Below are positions 1 through 10,122 of a DNA stretch of 64,000 bases, one piece after another; the first letter of the stretch is position 1; the number at the start of each line of letters is the position of its first letter. The stretch is from positions 71,998,432 to 72,062,431 of the forward strand of contig OZ020270.1 in the NCBI GenBank assembly GCA_963971225.1. The letters are read 5' to 3'. The DNA comes from Melieria omissa (taxonomy: Eukaryota > Arthropoda > Insecta > Diptera > Ulidiidae). Position numbers and translations under genes: made by a program. The notes beneath the pieces were generated by a model. It was given only the letters and a program-made list of their open reading frames with translations. It made no database searches and was not told where the DNA came from.

Positions 1-135
1 TTACGCTCTCGCGCTCTGTGTGTTTTCGTCCCTTTTACTGCTTCCCCCGCATCTACAAACGGGTCGTACCGCTGGAACCCGCGAAGAAAATTTTCTTTAC
101 ACCAGATGCGCATTCTGTATATTGTTTGTTCTGTG
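1..135. mobile_element. P-type MITE, one end only (cut by window edge)
   Basis: These bases are the reverse complement of the left end of the MITE at 6524-7350, matching along their whole length, so this is the right end of a sister copy whose body lies outside the window. The outer end is at 135 (terminal CTGTG), followed by GTAATAT at 136-142, which resembles the 7-bp target duplication GTAATAC of the sister copy. The insertion cuts an open reading frame on the minus strand (136-1057). Confidence 0.75.
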
Positions 136-1057
136 GTAATATGCAGTAAAACCGCCTTGAGACTGCTCTTAGATGAATCAATGAACAATCGCCAATCTTC
201 CGGCTTGTATTCATTGTGCATCGTTAGAACTAAACCCTTGATATTAGTGCAATATGCTAATGAATTGTTTTCGATGGCTTTGAAAAAACCAGTGAAGCGA
301 CGATGACGACCGATCCCACTATATATATTTACATTTGGTGCTAATATATTCGATTTTCTCAAATCATGAGCCAAAAGAATGGACTGCCGCTGTGATAATT
401 TGAGGCGACGCACCATGTTATCCAAACCACTTTGGGAAATTTCGATGTGTTTGCATGGTGCAGTTACATTGGATGGTACATAAAATGATCCATACGATTC
501 TGCGTCAGCAACGGAAGTAGGTGGAATGTATGCTTCTGTTGGACTTTGTCTTCTCGGGATTGGCATGAAATTCGAATCTGGTAGCGGCAACTGAACAAAC
601 ACTGATCCTCTATATTCCATTTTACGTTTTTTGGCTCGGTTTATCCCGTTCGCACCATTAACACAAGCATAACACTCATCTGTAGGCTGTGTCCAAATCA
701 CTGGAGCGCCAAAAGGCATACAGTCGGCTTCTCCTGTGATGAAGAAGAAAGTTGAATTAGTTGAAGTAATTTAAAAATGAATTAATACCATACATGATTT
801 CATTTACCTCTTTTCCATCGATTTAAGTTCCACAAACAAGTCGTACAAATGATTGATGGAGCCCAATCCACATCACAGATGAAAGTCTGGTTGAAATATT
901 GCACGTACAATTCGGCAATTTCCGTAGTGATTGCGCGCTTGCTAGCCATCATAGTGTGCTTTCCACAAACATAGCAAAATCTATTAAATGACGCTGCACC
1001 GCATGAATTAATTTTGCGTAGTTCTATTAAATTTATTTCTTGAATAAATGAATTCAC
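136..1057 (-). pseudogene. Truncated two-exon gene of a repeat-associated arthropod protein family, function unknown
   Basis: Exon 1 (1057-808) begins with a zinc-ribbon-like start, CYVCGKHT, followed by CDVDWAPSIICTTC. A GT donor sits at 807-806 and a CAG acceptor at 736-734; splicing joins the frame, and exon 2 (733 to about 136) begins GEADCMPFGAPVIW and then a second Cys pair, ECYAC. The frame stays open to a motif reading EDWRLFIDSSKSSLKAVLLH, then runs into the P-type MITE at 135. I recall this architecture (CYVCG, then MPFGxPxIW, then DWRLFIDSSK) from highly repeated predicted proteins of aphids, Hydra and other animals; no function is known to me. It is broken by the insertion, so it is scored as a pseudogene, though the retained part has no stops. 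Confidence 0.65.
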
Positions 1058-1333
1058 GTTCCGACACTAACAAACAATGAAGCTGTTTAATCTGCTGTTG
1101 GTTGGCTGCTCTGCTCTTTGACTTTTCCACAAAGTTAAAACTGATATACTTCAATCAACTGCTGTTGCTTGACTAACGCTCCGGATATCCGGAGCCTTTA
1201 TTTATCACTTATGTTCTAGTACCCAGTTCCAGTACCTAGTTCTAGTACCCAGTTTCTAGTACCTACTAACTACCTACTAGAAAATAACTATCTGGGGAAA
1301 ATAGCTGCGGTTAACCGGAGCCTTGATTTATCA
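1058..1333. other. Non-coding stretch with short imperfect repeats
   Basis: No credible coding sequence. A phrase starting ccggagcctt and running into atttatcactta occurs near 1191 and again near 1317, and CTAGTACC-like words recur between 1215 and 1285. The second copy runs directly into the hAT MITE's target duplication. Confidence 0.4.
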
Positions 1334-1341
1334 CTTATTTC

Positions 1342-1946
1342 CAGTGTTGTGACTAATATATTAAAGTAGTGTAACTAATTACGTAGTATATTACTTTGGC
1401 TTTAAAAATGTAGTGTAACTAGTTACTTTTCCACATAAGTAATCACCTTCAGTAATATTATTACTCTTTTTCAAGTTACTTATTACAATATTACTTTTTA
1501 GTCAACAAAGTTCTATTTTTCATGTAAAACAGCAGCACTGATAACATAATTAAGATCTATTACAACTATGCAACACTGCACTTGTTCATACTAGACATAG
1601 CTCGCCTCTTTCATTTCCAACTGAGTTTGGTAGTGGAGAAACAATTAACATTTGCAAGCAAATTCAAGCAAATTCAAGAGGTTTTAACAAAAAAGGTGAC
1701 GAAATTCAAATTGTAATTCAAAATGAAATAAACATTTAACGTGATTGTTTTTTTTTCAGAATGACTACTTTTAATAGCTGGAAATTTCGCAAATATTTCG
1801 ATTTGTTGACGGGAAATAATATATTACTTATTGTGATACATTACTTCACATTTCCGGTAATAAGTAATGTAACGATATTACTTTCAAATGTCAGTAATGT
1901 GTAATAAGTAATATGTTACTATCAAAAGTAATAAGTCCCAACACTG
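1342..1946. mobile_element. hAT-type MITE
   Basis: The element starts CAGTGTTG and ends CAACACTG, and long imperfect inverted arms rich in AGTAAT/ATTACT words extend about 200 bp inward on both sides. It is flanked by a perfect 8-bp direct repeat, CTTATTTC, at 1334-1341 and 1947-1954. Terminal CAG/CTG with an 8-bp duplication is the hAT signature. At 605 bp with no long ORF it is non-autonomous. Confidence 0.9.
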
Positions 1947-1954
1947 CTTATTTC

Positions 1955-2272
1955 CTAGTGCCTACTTGTTAACAATTTTCTGATCCTATCGCTTACCAGC
2001 GCATGCATTCGCGTAGGTAGCATGTATGGCAACCTAAATACACAGCGCGAGAAGAGCATGCAGCCAGTACCTGGTGACCAGTACGCTCCCATCGTGCCTG
2101 CGTTACTTGAACCCTTGTGCGTTTAATATTGTTTACTGAATCATGGGGAAAAGTCAAGTTTGTTGCTTTCTTGAAAGTATGAATGTAAATTCCTTACAGT
2201 TTGGCATGCATAAACGGAAAATTTCATTAAATTGACGAAAAAGTGGGGTTTTTGGGACATTTTTGTCGAAAA
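1955..2272. other. Non-coding stretch, nothing recognised
   Basis: AT-rich sequence between the hAT MITE and the direct repeats. No ORF of note, no inverted-repeat ends and no family similarity that I can see. Confidence 0.35.
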
Positions 2273-2653
2273 CACAGTTTGAATGTGGTTTTTTTGGATT
2301 GGTGTCTTAGGCAAATTTGTTGGTCGTTAAAATATCTACAAACTTGCCGAAGACAGTAAAGCGATATTCGGAACGATTTAGGACCTATTAGCATTTAAAC
2401 GTTCGAAGTCTTAAGCGTCGAGCTCGTCTGAAATGAGCCAAATTAATTACACATAAATAGCACTCATACGCCACGTTCCGCTGCGCCAAAAAATGCAGAT
2501 ATCGCAATTACACAGTTTGAATGTGGTTGGTTTGCATTGGTGTCTTAAGCAAATTTGTTGGTCGTTAAAATATCTACAAACTTGCCGAAGACAGTAAAGC
2601 GATATTCGGAACGATTTAGGACCTATTAGCATTTAAATGTTCGAAGACTTAAG
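2273..2653. repeat. Two direct copies of a ~142-bp repeat, spaced 238 bp
   Basis: Copies at about 2273-2414 and 2511-2653 share a stretch from cacagtttgaatgtgg through a phrase around 'cttgccgaagacagtaaa' to 'gcatttaaa', with only a few differences. The roughly 96-bp spacer is not repeated. This could be two monomers of a dispersed satellite or a local duplication inside an old element. Confidence 0.7.
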
Positions 2654-3201
2654 CGACAAACTTCCCGAAAACTACCAAACTTCAAAGTCGGATTTCTCTT
2701 AAACTAGAGCCAATCTTATCAAACGGCTGGTGGATCTCAACTCAGTGTACCTATAGGAAACTCACCCAGTAGGTCCCCCCATGTCTAAATTTTTTAGGGC
2801 AAATTTCACGCACAGTGTTATTACCATATAAAACAGATTAAAAAACTCAAAAGTTATGCAACAAGATACTACTCGTATCGCTACAGGGAACGTTATAGAC
2901 AAGACTTACCTTTGCTGGCTCAAGCACACAAGGTTTTGTGAGCAAGAAAGTTATTAACTTTTGTAAGATTTGTTACTCTCGCGAAAAATTTAAATGCAAA
3001 ACACGCCGATCATGTTGTTGTGTAGAGCCAGTATGTGCCGGCCATTCTTCGCAGTCCATGACATGCGAGAAATGTGTCGCCTCACCATATAAATACAGTG
3101 GACGTCCAATATAACGAATCTTATGTTGTACCGCATATTTGTTTAATCAAAAAATTCGTTAAATCGGTCGAAATTTTTTTGTTTTTAACCATCCTTCTTA
3201 A

Positions 3202-4174
3202 CCTTCACACTGTCACCATTAACATATTGTTACGAATACTAAGTCTAGTGGGCTGTTACGTATCACTGGATTGTGCAATTTGAAAATAAAACACAGTCAG
3301 TTTCTTAAACGCAGCCAATAAAATAAACCAACAGTCACTTTATTATTCACAGTTTTACACTTTACTGTTCGTACACTTAAGTATTTGCTTAATTACTCCG
3401 TGTGGCAACTTCACTTGTCAAAACCAGACTGACTCGCTGCGCCGCATCCGGCTGCCTTTTATACCTCTCAGGCCATCGCCCAGATCGTTCCCGCACATTC
3501 CGGAGTGGACTAAAAGTTTCCATCATTGCCAGGTTGGACTAAAAGTTATTATCGCGGCCGTCGCTGCCAGATTGGACTAAAAGTTACTATCGCGGCCGTC
3601 GTTGCCAGATTGGGTTATAGCACGGCACGTAGTGGCAGGGTTGCTTTGCACAGCGACAGACTGTCTCATCGTTACAATATGTTAATATTTCAAATTTTGA
3701 TTTTGCTATAACTTTTTAGTTTTAAGTCCGATTTTCATGCGGCTTCGGCTCAGTGGCCAAGCTCTTTCTAAATATGTAATCAGAAAACTAAATTTTTATT
3801 TTTTCCATCTTTTTTTTACAAATGAAAATGTTTATCCTATTTTCGTTACAATTAACATATTCAAAATTCAATGTTCAAATTTGGATATGTGATGTGGAAT
3901 TACCTAAAAATCTTAAATACAAAATTTTGTGAGAATATCTTTGAAAATGCACTTTTTATGGCATTTCTTTAAAAAAAGCAACAAATTCGCCCACATTGTG
4001 GGGGCTGAAACCCCATTCATCCCTTTTTCTCCTACAACATTTGAACCTGAAATCTCTTAAGCACAGTCCATTTTACGTTTTTGCTTACCAACTTAGCTCA
4101 AAAAATTAAAACTGTCTTTATAAAACGGATGAAAAGAAAAATATTAACATATGTTAATAGTGACAGTGTGAAGG
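3202..4174. mobile_element. TTAA-type (piggyBac-like) MITE, interrupted by a solo LTR
   Basis: TTAA at 3198-3201 and 4175-4178 flanks inverted ends reading CCTTCACACTGTCAC (left) and GTGACAGTGTGAAGG (right). The inverted match continues through ATTAACATATGTTAAT, which is intact on the right arm (near 4145-4158) but split by the LTR on the left arm. Without the LTR the element is about 520 bp and non-coding. Confidence 0.85.
3228..3676 (-). mobile_element. Solo LTR of a gypsy-type retrotransposon
   Basis: A 449-bp block starts TGTTACGAATAC and ends CGTTACA, flanked by ATAT at 3224-3227 and 3677-3680. Read on the minus strand it has a TATAAAAGG box near 3457, then AATAAA near 3345, the order expected in an LTR. 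About 3509-3620 (plus strand) holds three tandem units of about 38 bp built on TTGGACTAAAAGTT. No internal region remains, so it probably arose by LTR-LTR recombination. The opposite arm of the host MITE shows the uninterrupted target. Confidence 0.85.
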
Positions 4175-4208
4175 TTAAACAAATAAGTCTCACATATTCA
4201 GTTTTTAA

Positions 4209-4374
4209 CCTTCTGCCTGTCACTTGGGGCTTTTTTGACCCCATGCGGAATAAATTGTGATTTATGTGTAACATTTCTTCATGTTTTGTCAGTAAATTAT
4301 ATAACCGTTTTTTTGGGGTCATCCTGACCCCAAAGGACAGTGATCGCAAATTTGAGCCAAGGACAGACAAAAGG
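4209..4374. mobile_element. Small TTAA-type MITE, decayed
   Basis: Left end CCTTCTGCCTGTC follows TTAA (4205-4208). The right end is GACAGACAAAAGG followed by TTAT (4375-4378), one base away from TTAA. An inner inverted repeat uses GGGGTC/GACCCC words. At 166 bp it is very short, and the ends are imperfect. Confidence 0.55.
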
Positions 4375-4627
4375 TTATACTTGTTTTATTCCAGCATTTT
4401 CAAAATACAAAAATGGTTATGTGTGTACAGTGAAGAGTCATCGATGCGAATTGCGTCTTTACCGCAAGTAATCTTTTTTGTATGGAAGTTTTTCTTGATT
4501 AATTATTTAAATTCTAATTTTTTAAAGAAAAACGCCGATAAACGACAAATGCTGTGAAAATGACCAGGAATGCATACAAACAGAATTTTAAACTGTTGGT
4601 CACTTCACGTAAATGTGAAAGTTTTAA

Positions 4628-5362
4628 GGCAGGTTCTCACCTTGTGGGGTTGCCTTATCGTGTAGATATATGTTTCAAAAATGTGCTCCAGAAATTTCAG
4701 ATCAAAATCTGAAAAATTACAAAAGTTACAGGCCGTTACATAGAGCAGTGTAGAGCACCGGCCAAGCGCGCTTTAAACTTTAAAAGCGTTTTTCTCAGAA
4801 CCACATTTTCGGACCTTACGGAAGTGATTGAAGGCGCTGGAATGAACCAATCGTCACCAAATTTTTTCCAAATGTTCCTTAGGGTTTTTTCTAATAAACG
4901 AACTACGATCAGCCAAAAATATTGAAAATTGTTTATTTAAAAAAATAATTAGTGAACAAAGAAATGCGAAAATCGTAATTTTTTTTCAAAACCTCATAAC
5001 TTTTGTGATTTCGATTTTTTTTCATGATCTTAGTTCATTCAATAGACAATACGGTACACATTAAGAATGTGTTCGATTTTTGTGTTTCCGATCACGGGTT
5101 TTGACGGAATCACTTCCGGTAGCGGGACACCTCCTCGCCGACATGCCGCCCCTGATGGACGCCCCCTCCCCCCCTTTTTTGATTCATTCAATTTGAAAAA
5201 TTGTATTTTCTAAATAAATGTGTGGTCATATCCAGAAACAATTTTCAGCGTGGTATCTTTAACCGTTTTCTCAAAAAAAATTCCGTGGTATCTTTAACCG
5301 TTTTCTCAAAAAAAATTCCTAAAAAAAGTGCACTTTTTCGGATCCACAAGGTGAGAACCTGC
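4628..5362. mobile_element. TIR element of the GGTTCTCA group, decayed right flank
   Basis: Left GGCAGGTTCTCACCTTGTGG pairs with a right end reading CCACAAGGTGAGAACCTGC. The left flank is TTAA (4624-4627); the right flank is TTTG, so the duplication is no longer visible. The inner part contains a 35-bp perfect tandem duplication (5250-5284 and 5285-5319). The TIR resembles those at 11731-12450 and 28718-29419, both of which have intact TTAA. Confidence 0.6.
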
Positions 5363-5700
5363 TTTGACGACAAAGCAACTTGTAAACGGGATCGTAACTT
5401 GCTTTTTATTACATTTTGTACAGAAAATGTTTTTGAAAAGAGACTCGTTTAATTCATTTTTAGGCAAGAAACTTTTTCCCCAAACAAAACAAAAACAAAA
5501 GCAAATGAGGTAACGTTCACTTGACGAAACCAAACATTCGTTCTTGTTGTAAAGAATGTGAGTGCTCACATGAAAACAATTCGAAGGGTGAAAAACAACA
5601 TAATTATTGGTTATATCGAATAGCAAATTTCACTTTCGTTCGTAATATAGAACCATCAATGGAATAAATTTGGCCGTACGTTAAATCGAAAGTTCGTTAA

Positions 5701-5940
5701 CCCATTCGAGACGACGATTTTTTTCGAGCACGGTCCCCAGGAGCGAAATTTTATTTTTCTTTGTATTGTACACAGTAAAACCAATGCCAAATTTTTTTCC
5801 TGTACTTTAGAGATTTTATTAGTTCCAGAAAAATTTTATTTCGACGACTAGTTTACTCAGAATAACTGATAATTGCACATTACTGTCTTATAGTCTCGAA
5901 AATCCATTGCACACACGGTGTGCAATCGGTCTCGAATGTG
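5701..5940. mobile_element. TTAA-type MITE, 240 bp
   Basis: TTAA at 5697-5700 and 5941-5944 encloses ends CCCATTCGAGAC and GTCTCGAATGTG. Removing it joins the pogo-like subterminal sequence into repeated AGTTCGTTAAAT-type words leading to the terminus, which supports a late insertion. Confidence 0.75.
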
Positions 5941-6132
5941 TTAAATGGGAAGTTCGTTATACTGGACGTCCACTGTAATTATAATCCATAAAAATTATTT
6001 TTGCACAAACAAACATACACCCGCCGTTTTTCCATTTTGTTTACAACTTAAAGAAGAAATCCCATGGAGTTATATTTGTACCTACGCCGATCACAATATG
6101 TTTAGCCGTTGAGCCGAACACTCTAGTGTTAA

Positions 6133-6516
6133 GATTAATAAAATGCCTTCAAAACAGGCACTTACGCTTTGTATTAATTGTATTATTAAGTTTGAGAGCA
6201 TACTGTCGGGTTTTGGGAATGCAAATCAGCAGCAAGCAGTAATTATGCAGATTATTTTATATAAGATTTAATTCGAATATTGTACTTGAGTGCCTCTATC
6301 ATTATTCTATTGGGCAATTTTGAAAATCGCCCAAAAAAGCACCTGGCGCTTTTTTTAAATTAAAAGCGCGATTCCTGGAAAACCCAATTGGCGATAAATC
6401 ACCCAACCTGGCAATAGTGCACCCGCATGCGATTAGTATTTTTTTTGTTTTGTAAAATCTTCGTAAAATACTCTTGCTCTCTCACAGCTTTTCATTTTAT
6501 GCTTTCAGTTGTGAGA
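6133..6516. other. AT-rich spacer, nothing recognised
   Basis: Lies between the old piggyBac-like right end and the P-type MITE. It contains short complementary words (gggcaattttgaaaatcgccc near 6313) but no ORF and no element ends that I can define. Confidence 0.35.
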
Positions 6517-6523
6517 GTAATAC

Positions 6524-7350
6524 CACAGAACAAACAATATACAGAATGCGCATCTGGTGTAAAGAAAATTTTCTTTGCGGGTTCCAGTGGTAGGATCCGT
6601 TTGTAGATGCGGGGGAAGCAGTAAAGGGGACGAGAGCGCGAGAGCGTAAGCTGAGAAGCTGCGACCGCGCACCACACACTGTGCTTGTTGTTGGTGGGCA
6701 ACCAAACAATGTGCCGCTTGCATGTTGGTGGTGGCTCGTGCTTGCTTTCCGCTTGCTTTTTTACAAACAAGAACAAGAAGTGGACAGGCAAAGTTTGCAT
6801 AGAAAAATTGATTGAGCGAACGCCAAGACGAATAAATAAGGTGGTAGCACTACGGAAAAAAAAATTCAATCGATTTTATTAGTTCTTTTGGTCTGTTTGT
6901 AAAATAGATGTTGTAAAAAGTACAAATGGCTACAATGAAAATAAACATATGTGTAAAAATATTGGAACAACCAACCCGCATTAAGAAAGTGATAATAAGT
7001 GGAAACTTATTGCTACAATGTTGTCCTAATTATCAAAGAAAAAGTTTAATCAGTTCTGGTGCTGCAACTACCTATTGAATTTGCCTTGGCGATCGCTTTG
7101 TCAAATCAACCACCATTTCAATGTGCCCGAGTAAAGCCAAGCTGGCTTGCTGCGGAAAGCAACAACATTGCGTGTTGTTGTCGAAATGAGAATAAAGCCC
7201 AAAACCATCGAATCTATGCGTGTACATCAATTCGCGCTTACTCTCTCGGTTCCCTTTACATTTTCCTCACCTTTGTTGCTTCCCGCCCGCGTCTGAAATG
7301 AAATCGCAAAATTATTTTAGATGCGCCTTCTGTATACTGTTTATTCTGTG
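6524..7350. mobile_element. P-type MITE with 7-bp TSD
   Basis: About 30-bp inverted ends start CACAGAACAAACAATATACA on the left, and CACAGAATAAACAGTATACA as the reverse complement of the right. They align with the 31-bp ends of the P elements at 26393 and 41478, sharing the inner GCGCAT. GTAATAC is duplicated at 6517-6523 and 7351-7357. The inner sequence (near 6790-6830 and 7090-7170) resembles the P element's subterminal DNA, for example a GATTGAGCGAAC word and CAACCACCA-TTCAATGT. No transposase is present; the 827-bp element is non-autonomous. Confidence 0.8.
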
Positions 7351-7357
7351 GTAATAC

Positions 7358-7824
7358 CCCGAACACATAGACGACGGCAGCGACACGACTGCATCTGTCA
7401 AAATCTAGAATCAGAACAATCGTATGAGAACGATTATTTTGACGACAGCATGACAACACGACACTGAACATAATTGTCACCGTCGCAAAGCTTAGAACTA
7501 GTCTCTATTTCGTAAGCGACAAAACCAAAACAATTGGTATTACTGCTTAGATTGGCAACATCGATTGCTTGTTTGCTTACTTTGCTCAGTTGGTCAATGA
7601 GCCAAATGCGTATCATTTGTTATATTGGTAAGTGTGTTAGCGAAATTAACGAATGAATTAAATTATTCATTGGTCAACTCCACCACTTCCACGCAATTAC
7701 GAACTTGTTAAAATTTAAGCGTCACAAAACTTATGATTATTGTGCTGCTGCTGCCGCCATTATTGTAATCACGTTGCCATCTATACCGCGGCCATTGAAG
7801 GCGACGCCATCTTGCGGTCGCATG
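7358..7824. other. Non-coding stretch, possible flanking unique DNA
   Basis: No convincing gene. Bases 7361-7391 are the near-exact reverse complement of 24334-24366, on the far side of the hAT-type element described next. A GTAAGTGTG donor-like word at 7627 follows a short ATG frame, too little to call an exon. Confidence 0.35.
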
Positions 7825-8122
7825 GTCATGTTCAGTGTGCTTACTTAATTTTTCATTTATGTGGTAATAATAATAATTGATTGGCACGACAGCCCGCTTA
7901 CGCGAGACTAAGGCCTAGCTTCCCGCAACCACCCGTGTTGTGCGTGTGAATTTTGTACGCGGGTGGAAGGGACCTACAGTTTTATGCCGGTTCCGAACGG
8001 CAGGTTGGGAGCTTTTTCATAGGCAATTTTTACTCTCAGAGGTTTATGTGGTAGACTCAGTGAAAAAAATGTGGTAGATTTGAATGAAATGTGGCAGATT
8101 TTTTTTATTGTACATTAATTGT

Positions 8123-8360
8123 TGGCTAAATGAGTGCTGTGATTGTTCAATGACCTGTCAGTCCCACCGCTAATCCCTTCCTTTCCTTATCCTCTTGTAC
8201 TGATGTTCCCCCTATTTATGCTCCCCGTCTTAGGCCGTTGTTCTCGTTTAATGTTTATTGTACTTCTTGTACTCATTATTCGACATCCAGCGAATAAACA
8301 CCCACCTAACACCCGAAAAACCTACCGCGTTTTATTCCTACCGCTCCGCCGACGTAAACA
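8123..8360 (+). repeat. BEL-A 5' LTR
   Basis: Starts TGGCTAAATGAGTGCTGTG, and matches 13763 onward over most of its length. Contains AATAAAC near 8294 and ends GACGTAAACA immediately before a TGG (8361). The later part (GATGTTCCCCCTATTT, TCGTTTAATGTTTA, CCGCTCCGC) is shared with the BEL-B LTR, showing that A and B are related subfamilies. Confidence 0.85.
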
Positions 8361-8375
8361 TGGACCTTCGAGCCG
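8361..8375 (+). promoter_or_regulatory. BEL-A primer binding site (candidate)
   Basis: TGGACCTTCGAGCCG directly follows the 5' LTR. The equivalent site in BEL-B begins TGGTTCTTCGAGC. TGG at the LTR edge is the complement of a tRNA 3' CCA; I did not identify the tRNA. Confidence 0.5.
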
Positions 8376-10122
8376 CTCGCGATAGAACCGACGCGGAAAA
8401 CAAACATTTTTAAAATAAAAAACAAATTAAAATACAAGGCAATCGAAAATTGTGAAAAGTGAAAAGACACACAACAAAAAACACATAGTTACATGAAAAC
8501 TAAACAAGTGAACAAGTGACATACACTAGAAGAAAAAAAACAGTGAAATCAGATCACGCATCACAACTAAAGAAATAAAACAGTAACAAACAAATAGCAC
8601 AGTGCACAAATATATCAACAAAAAAAAAACCAAAATAACAAAAGTTAAAACCAAACAGTGAAACAAACCAAAAGTGCGAAAACGTGAACCGTACACAAAT
8701 TCCCAAAATTAAAAACAAAAAAGTGCAAAGCATTGAACAGTGACACAAACGAAGGGCACCGGAACACGTAACAACAACAAACACACTCAGCAAACACAAC
8801 AACAAACACTCCCACAGCACATCTCAAAGCAGAAGAAGAAGGCAGCAAACAACAGCAAGCAGCCAACAACATAGCAGCGCACAATACAGCACAGGAGCGG
8901 ACACAAAACTACAAAGAGATCCCCATACTCGGGCATTGGGCCCCCTCAAGATAAGCCTAAAATTTTTAATTAAATAATTAACACATATCACGATCACATA
9001 CATACACTAACACAAAAATATATTTCATTAAAACAAATACCCATTCCCCCCAAACAAAAAAAAAAACAAAACCCTTAAAATCCAGTCACAAAATTATATA
9101 CTGGTACCCCCCACTCCGTTCGCTTATCACAGTAAGCAATCCCGCTGCTGCACATAATTTTGCGCTTTTTGCACATTCTCCTTTGTGCGACCTACGCAGG
9201 CAAAGCAGTAAAAATTCCCGCTGCAGCCTGCTTCTCTTGCATTGTGCATATCGCAGATCAGCAGCAAGCACTCCAGCTGTTGATCGAGCTCTCTCACTTG
9301 TGTACATTTCCGTGTTTCGCTTTGTGCGATATACACACGCACAAGCGGCAAGCACTCCCGCTGCTGCCTCCAAGTGCAATTACATTTTCATACTTCTGCC
9401 TAAGCATTTCCCACTCTCGCTAGCAGAAGTAAATAAACGCAAGTACAGTGGGACGAGTTACTGTTTTTTCGCAGCACATTTAAAAATTTTTTTCGGACTT
9501 AGAAAATTTTCAATAGTGCTGCACATATACATACACTTCACATCTGCTGACAAATTCCCCCACTTGCACACAAAATTTTTTTAATCAAATTTGTTTGTAC
9601 ACTCTCTTTACTTACAATAACACACTAAACAAATACTCACATATTCATATATATACACATACACATATTTATACACACACATATTTATACACATACACAT
9701 CCATACGTTTATTCACACAGATTCACATTCACATCCCATACAAAAGAATTCACTTTTCACAAATAAAGACAAATTTTCACTTTCACTTCATTTGACTTCA
9801 CATTTATATTATATTTATATTTTACAGCTTTTACATACATTCCCCACTCACATTTACCAAAAATTTGCTTATTTCCCATATACACGTTTCTTATTACCCA
9901 TACACACATATTTCTCATTTACACACACGGGTGTAACCCTTTTTTGCTCGACAAAAATATATATTCGGTTAAACGAATTTTCCCATCTCTAACTCTTCCC
10001 ATTCTCAATAATCGTTCGCGCGGACGCGGTTAGACTACACGTCTATTTCCCCAATACCCTACATTTACATACACATATATTTATTCAAACTTTTTACCCT
10101 TTGTCGAGCTTCCTTAAACAAC
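8376..10122 (+). other. BEL-A leader, no gene
   Basis: About 1.75 kb of untranslated leader. 8400-8890 is A-rich with ACAA/AACA runs; 9120-9440 holds repeated words built on GCAAGCACTCCCGCTGCTGC; 9600-9950 is a CACATA/TATACA-rich low-complexity run. Open frames here are composition artefacts (Tyr/His/Thr-rich). BEL-B has a comparable leader. Confidence 0.6.

Larger units (their letters stand above)
3096..5975. mobile_element. pogo-like / Tc1-mariner-type element with nested insertions
   Basis: Ends are CAGTGGACGTCCAATATAAC and its near-exact reverse complement, ending GTCCACTG, with TA on both sides (3094-3095 and 5976-5977). The three related elements at 49086, 52567 and 56048 have a single TA at the matching site, which confirms the boundaries. 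After subtracting four TTAA-type insertions and the solo LTR, under 1.3 kb remains and no transposase is recognisable, so it is non-autonomous. The CAGT-starting TIR suggests pogo/Tigger; that subclass is an inference. Confidence 0.85.
2820..6128 (+). mobile_element. piggyBac-like element, right part (old copy of the element at 48262)
   Basis: From about 2822 this stretch aligns with the 48262-49527 element and its two tandem copies. It encodes a decayed version of the cysteine-rich end seen there (CKICYSREKF-type motif, near 2960-3090). After a 2.9-kb pogo-like insertion the alignment resumes at 5978 and ends at the same terminus, CACTCTAGTG, followed by TTAA at 6129-6132. The left end is missing. 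At 6048-6051 it carries an undisturbed TTAA where the other copies hold a 279-bp insertion, so it is a natural empty site for that MITE. Confidence 0.75.

Noticed and set aside
2447..2632. 61-residue minus-strand ORF
   Set aside because: Lies across the second copy of a non-coding direct repeat; no start context or similarity.
4628..5362. Intact TTAA duplication
   Set aside because: Right flank is TTTG, so only the TIR and left TTAA are supported; confidence lowered.
7434..7630. Host exon ending at a GTAAGT donor
   Set aside because: The frame is short, has no recognisable domain and no matching acceptor-side exon nearby.
9595..9992. Two Tyr/His/Thr-rich ORFs
   Set aside because: Produced by CACATA/TATACA low-complexity DNA in the BEL-A leader; no conserved motif.
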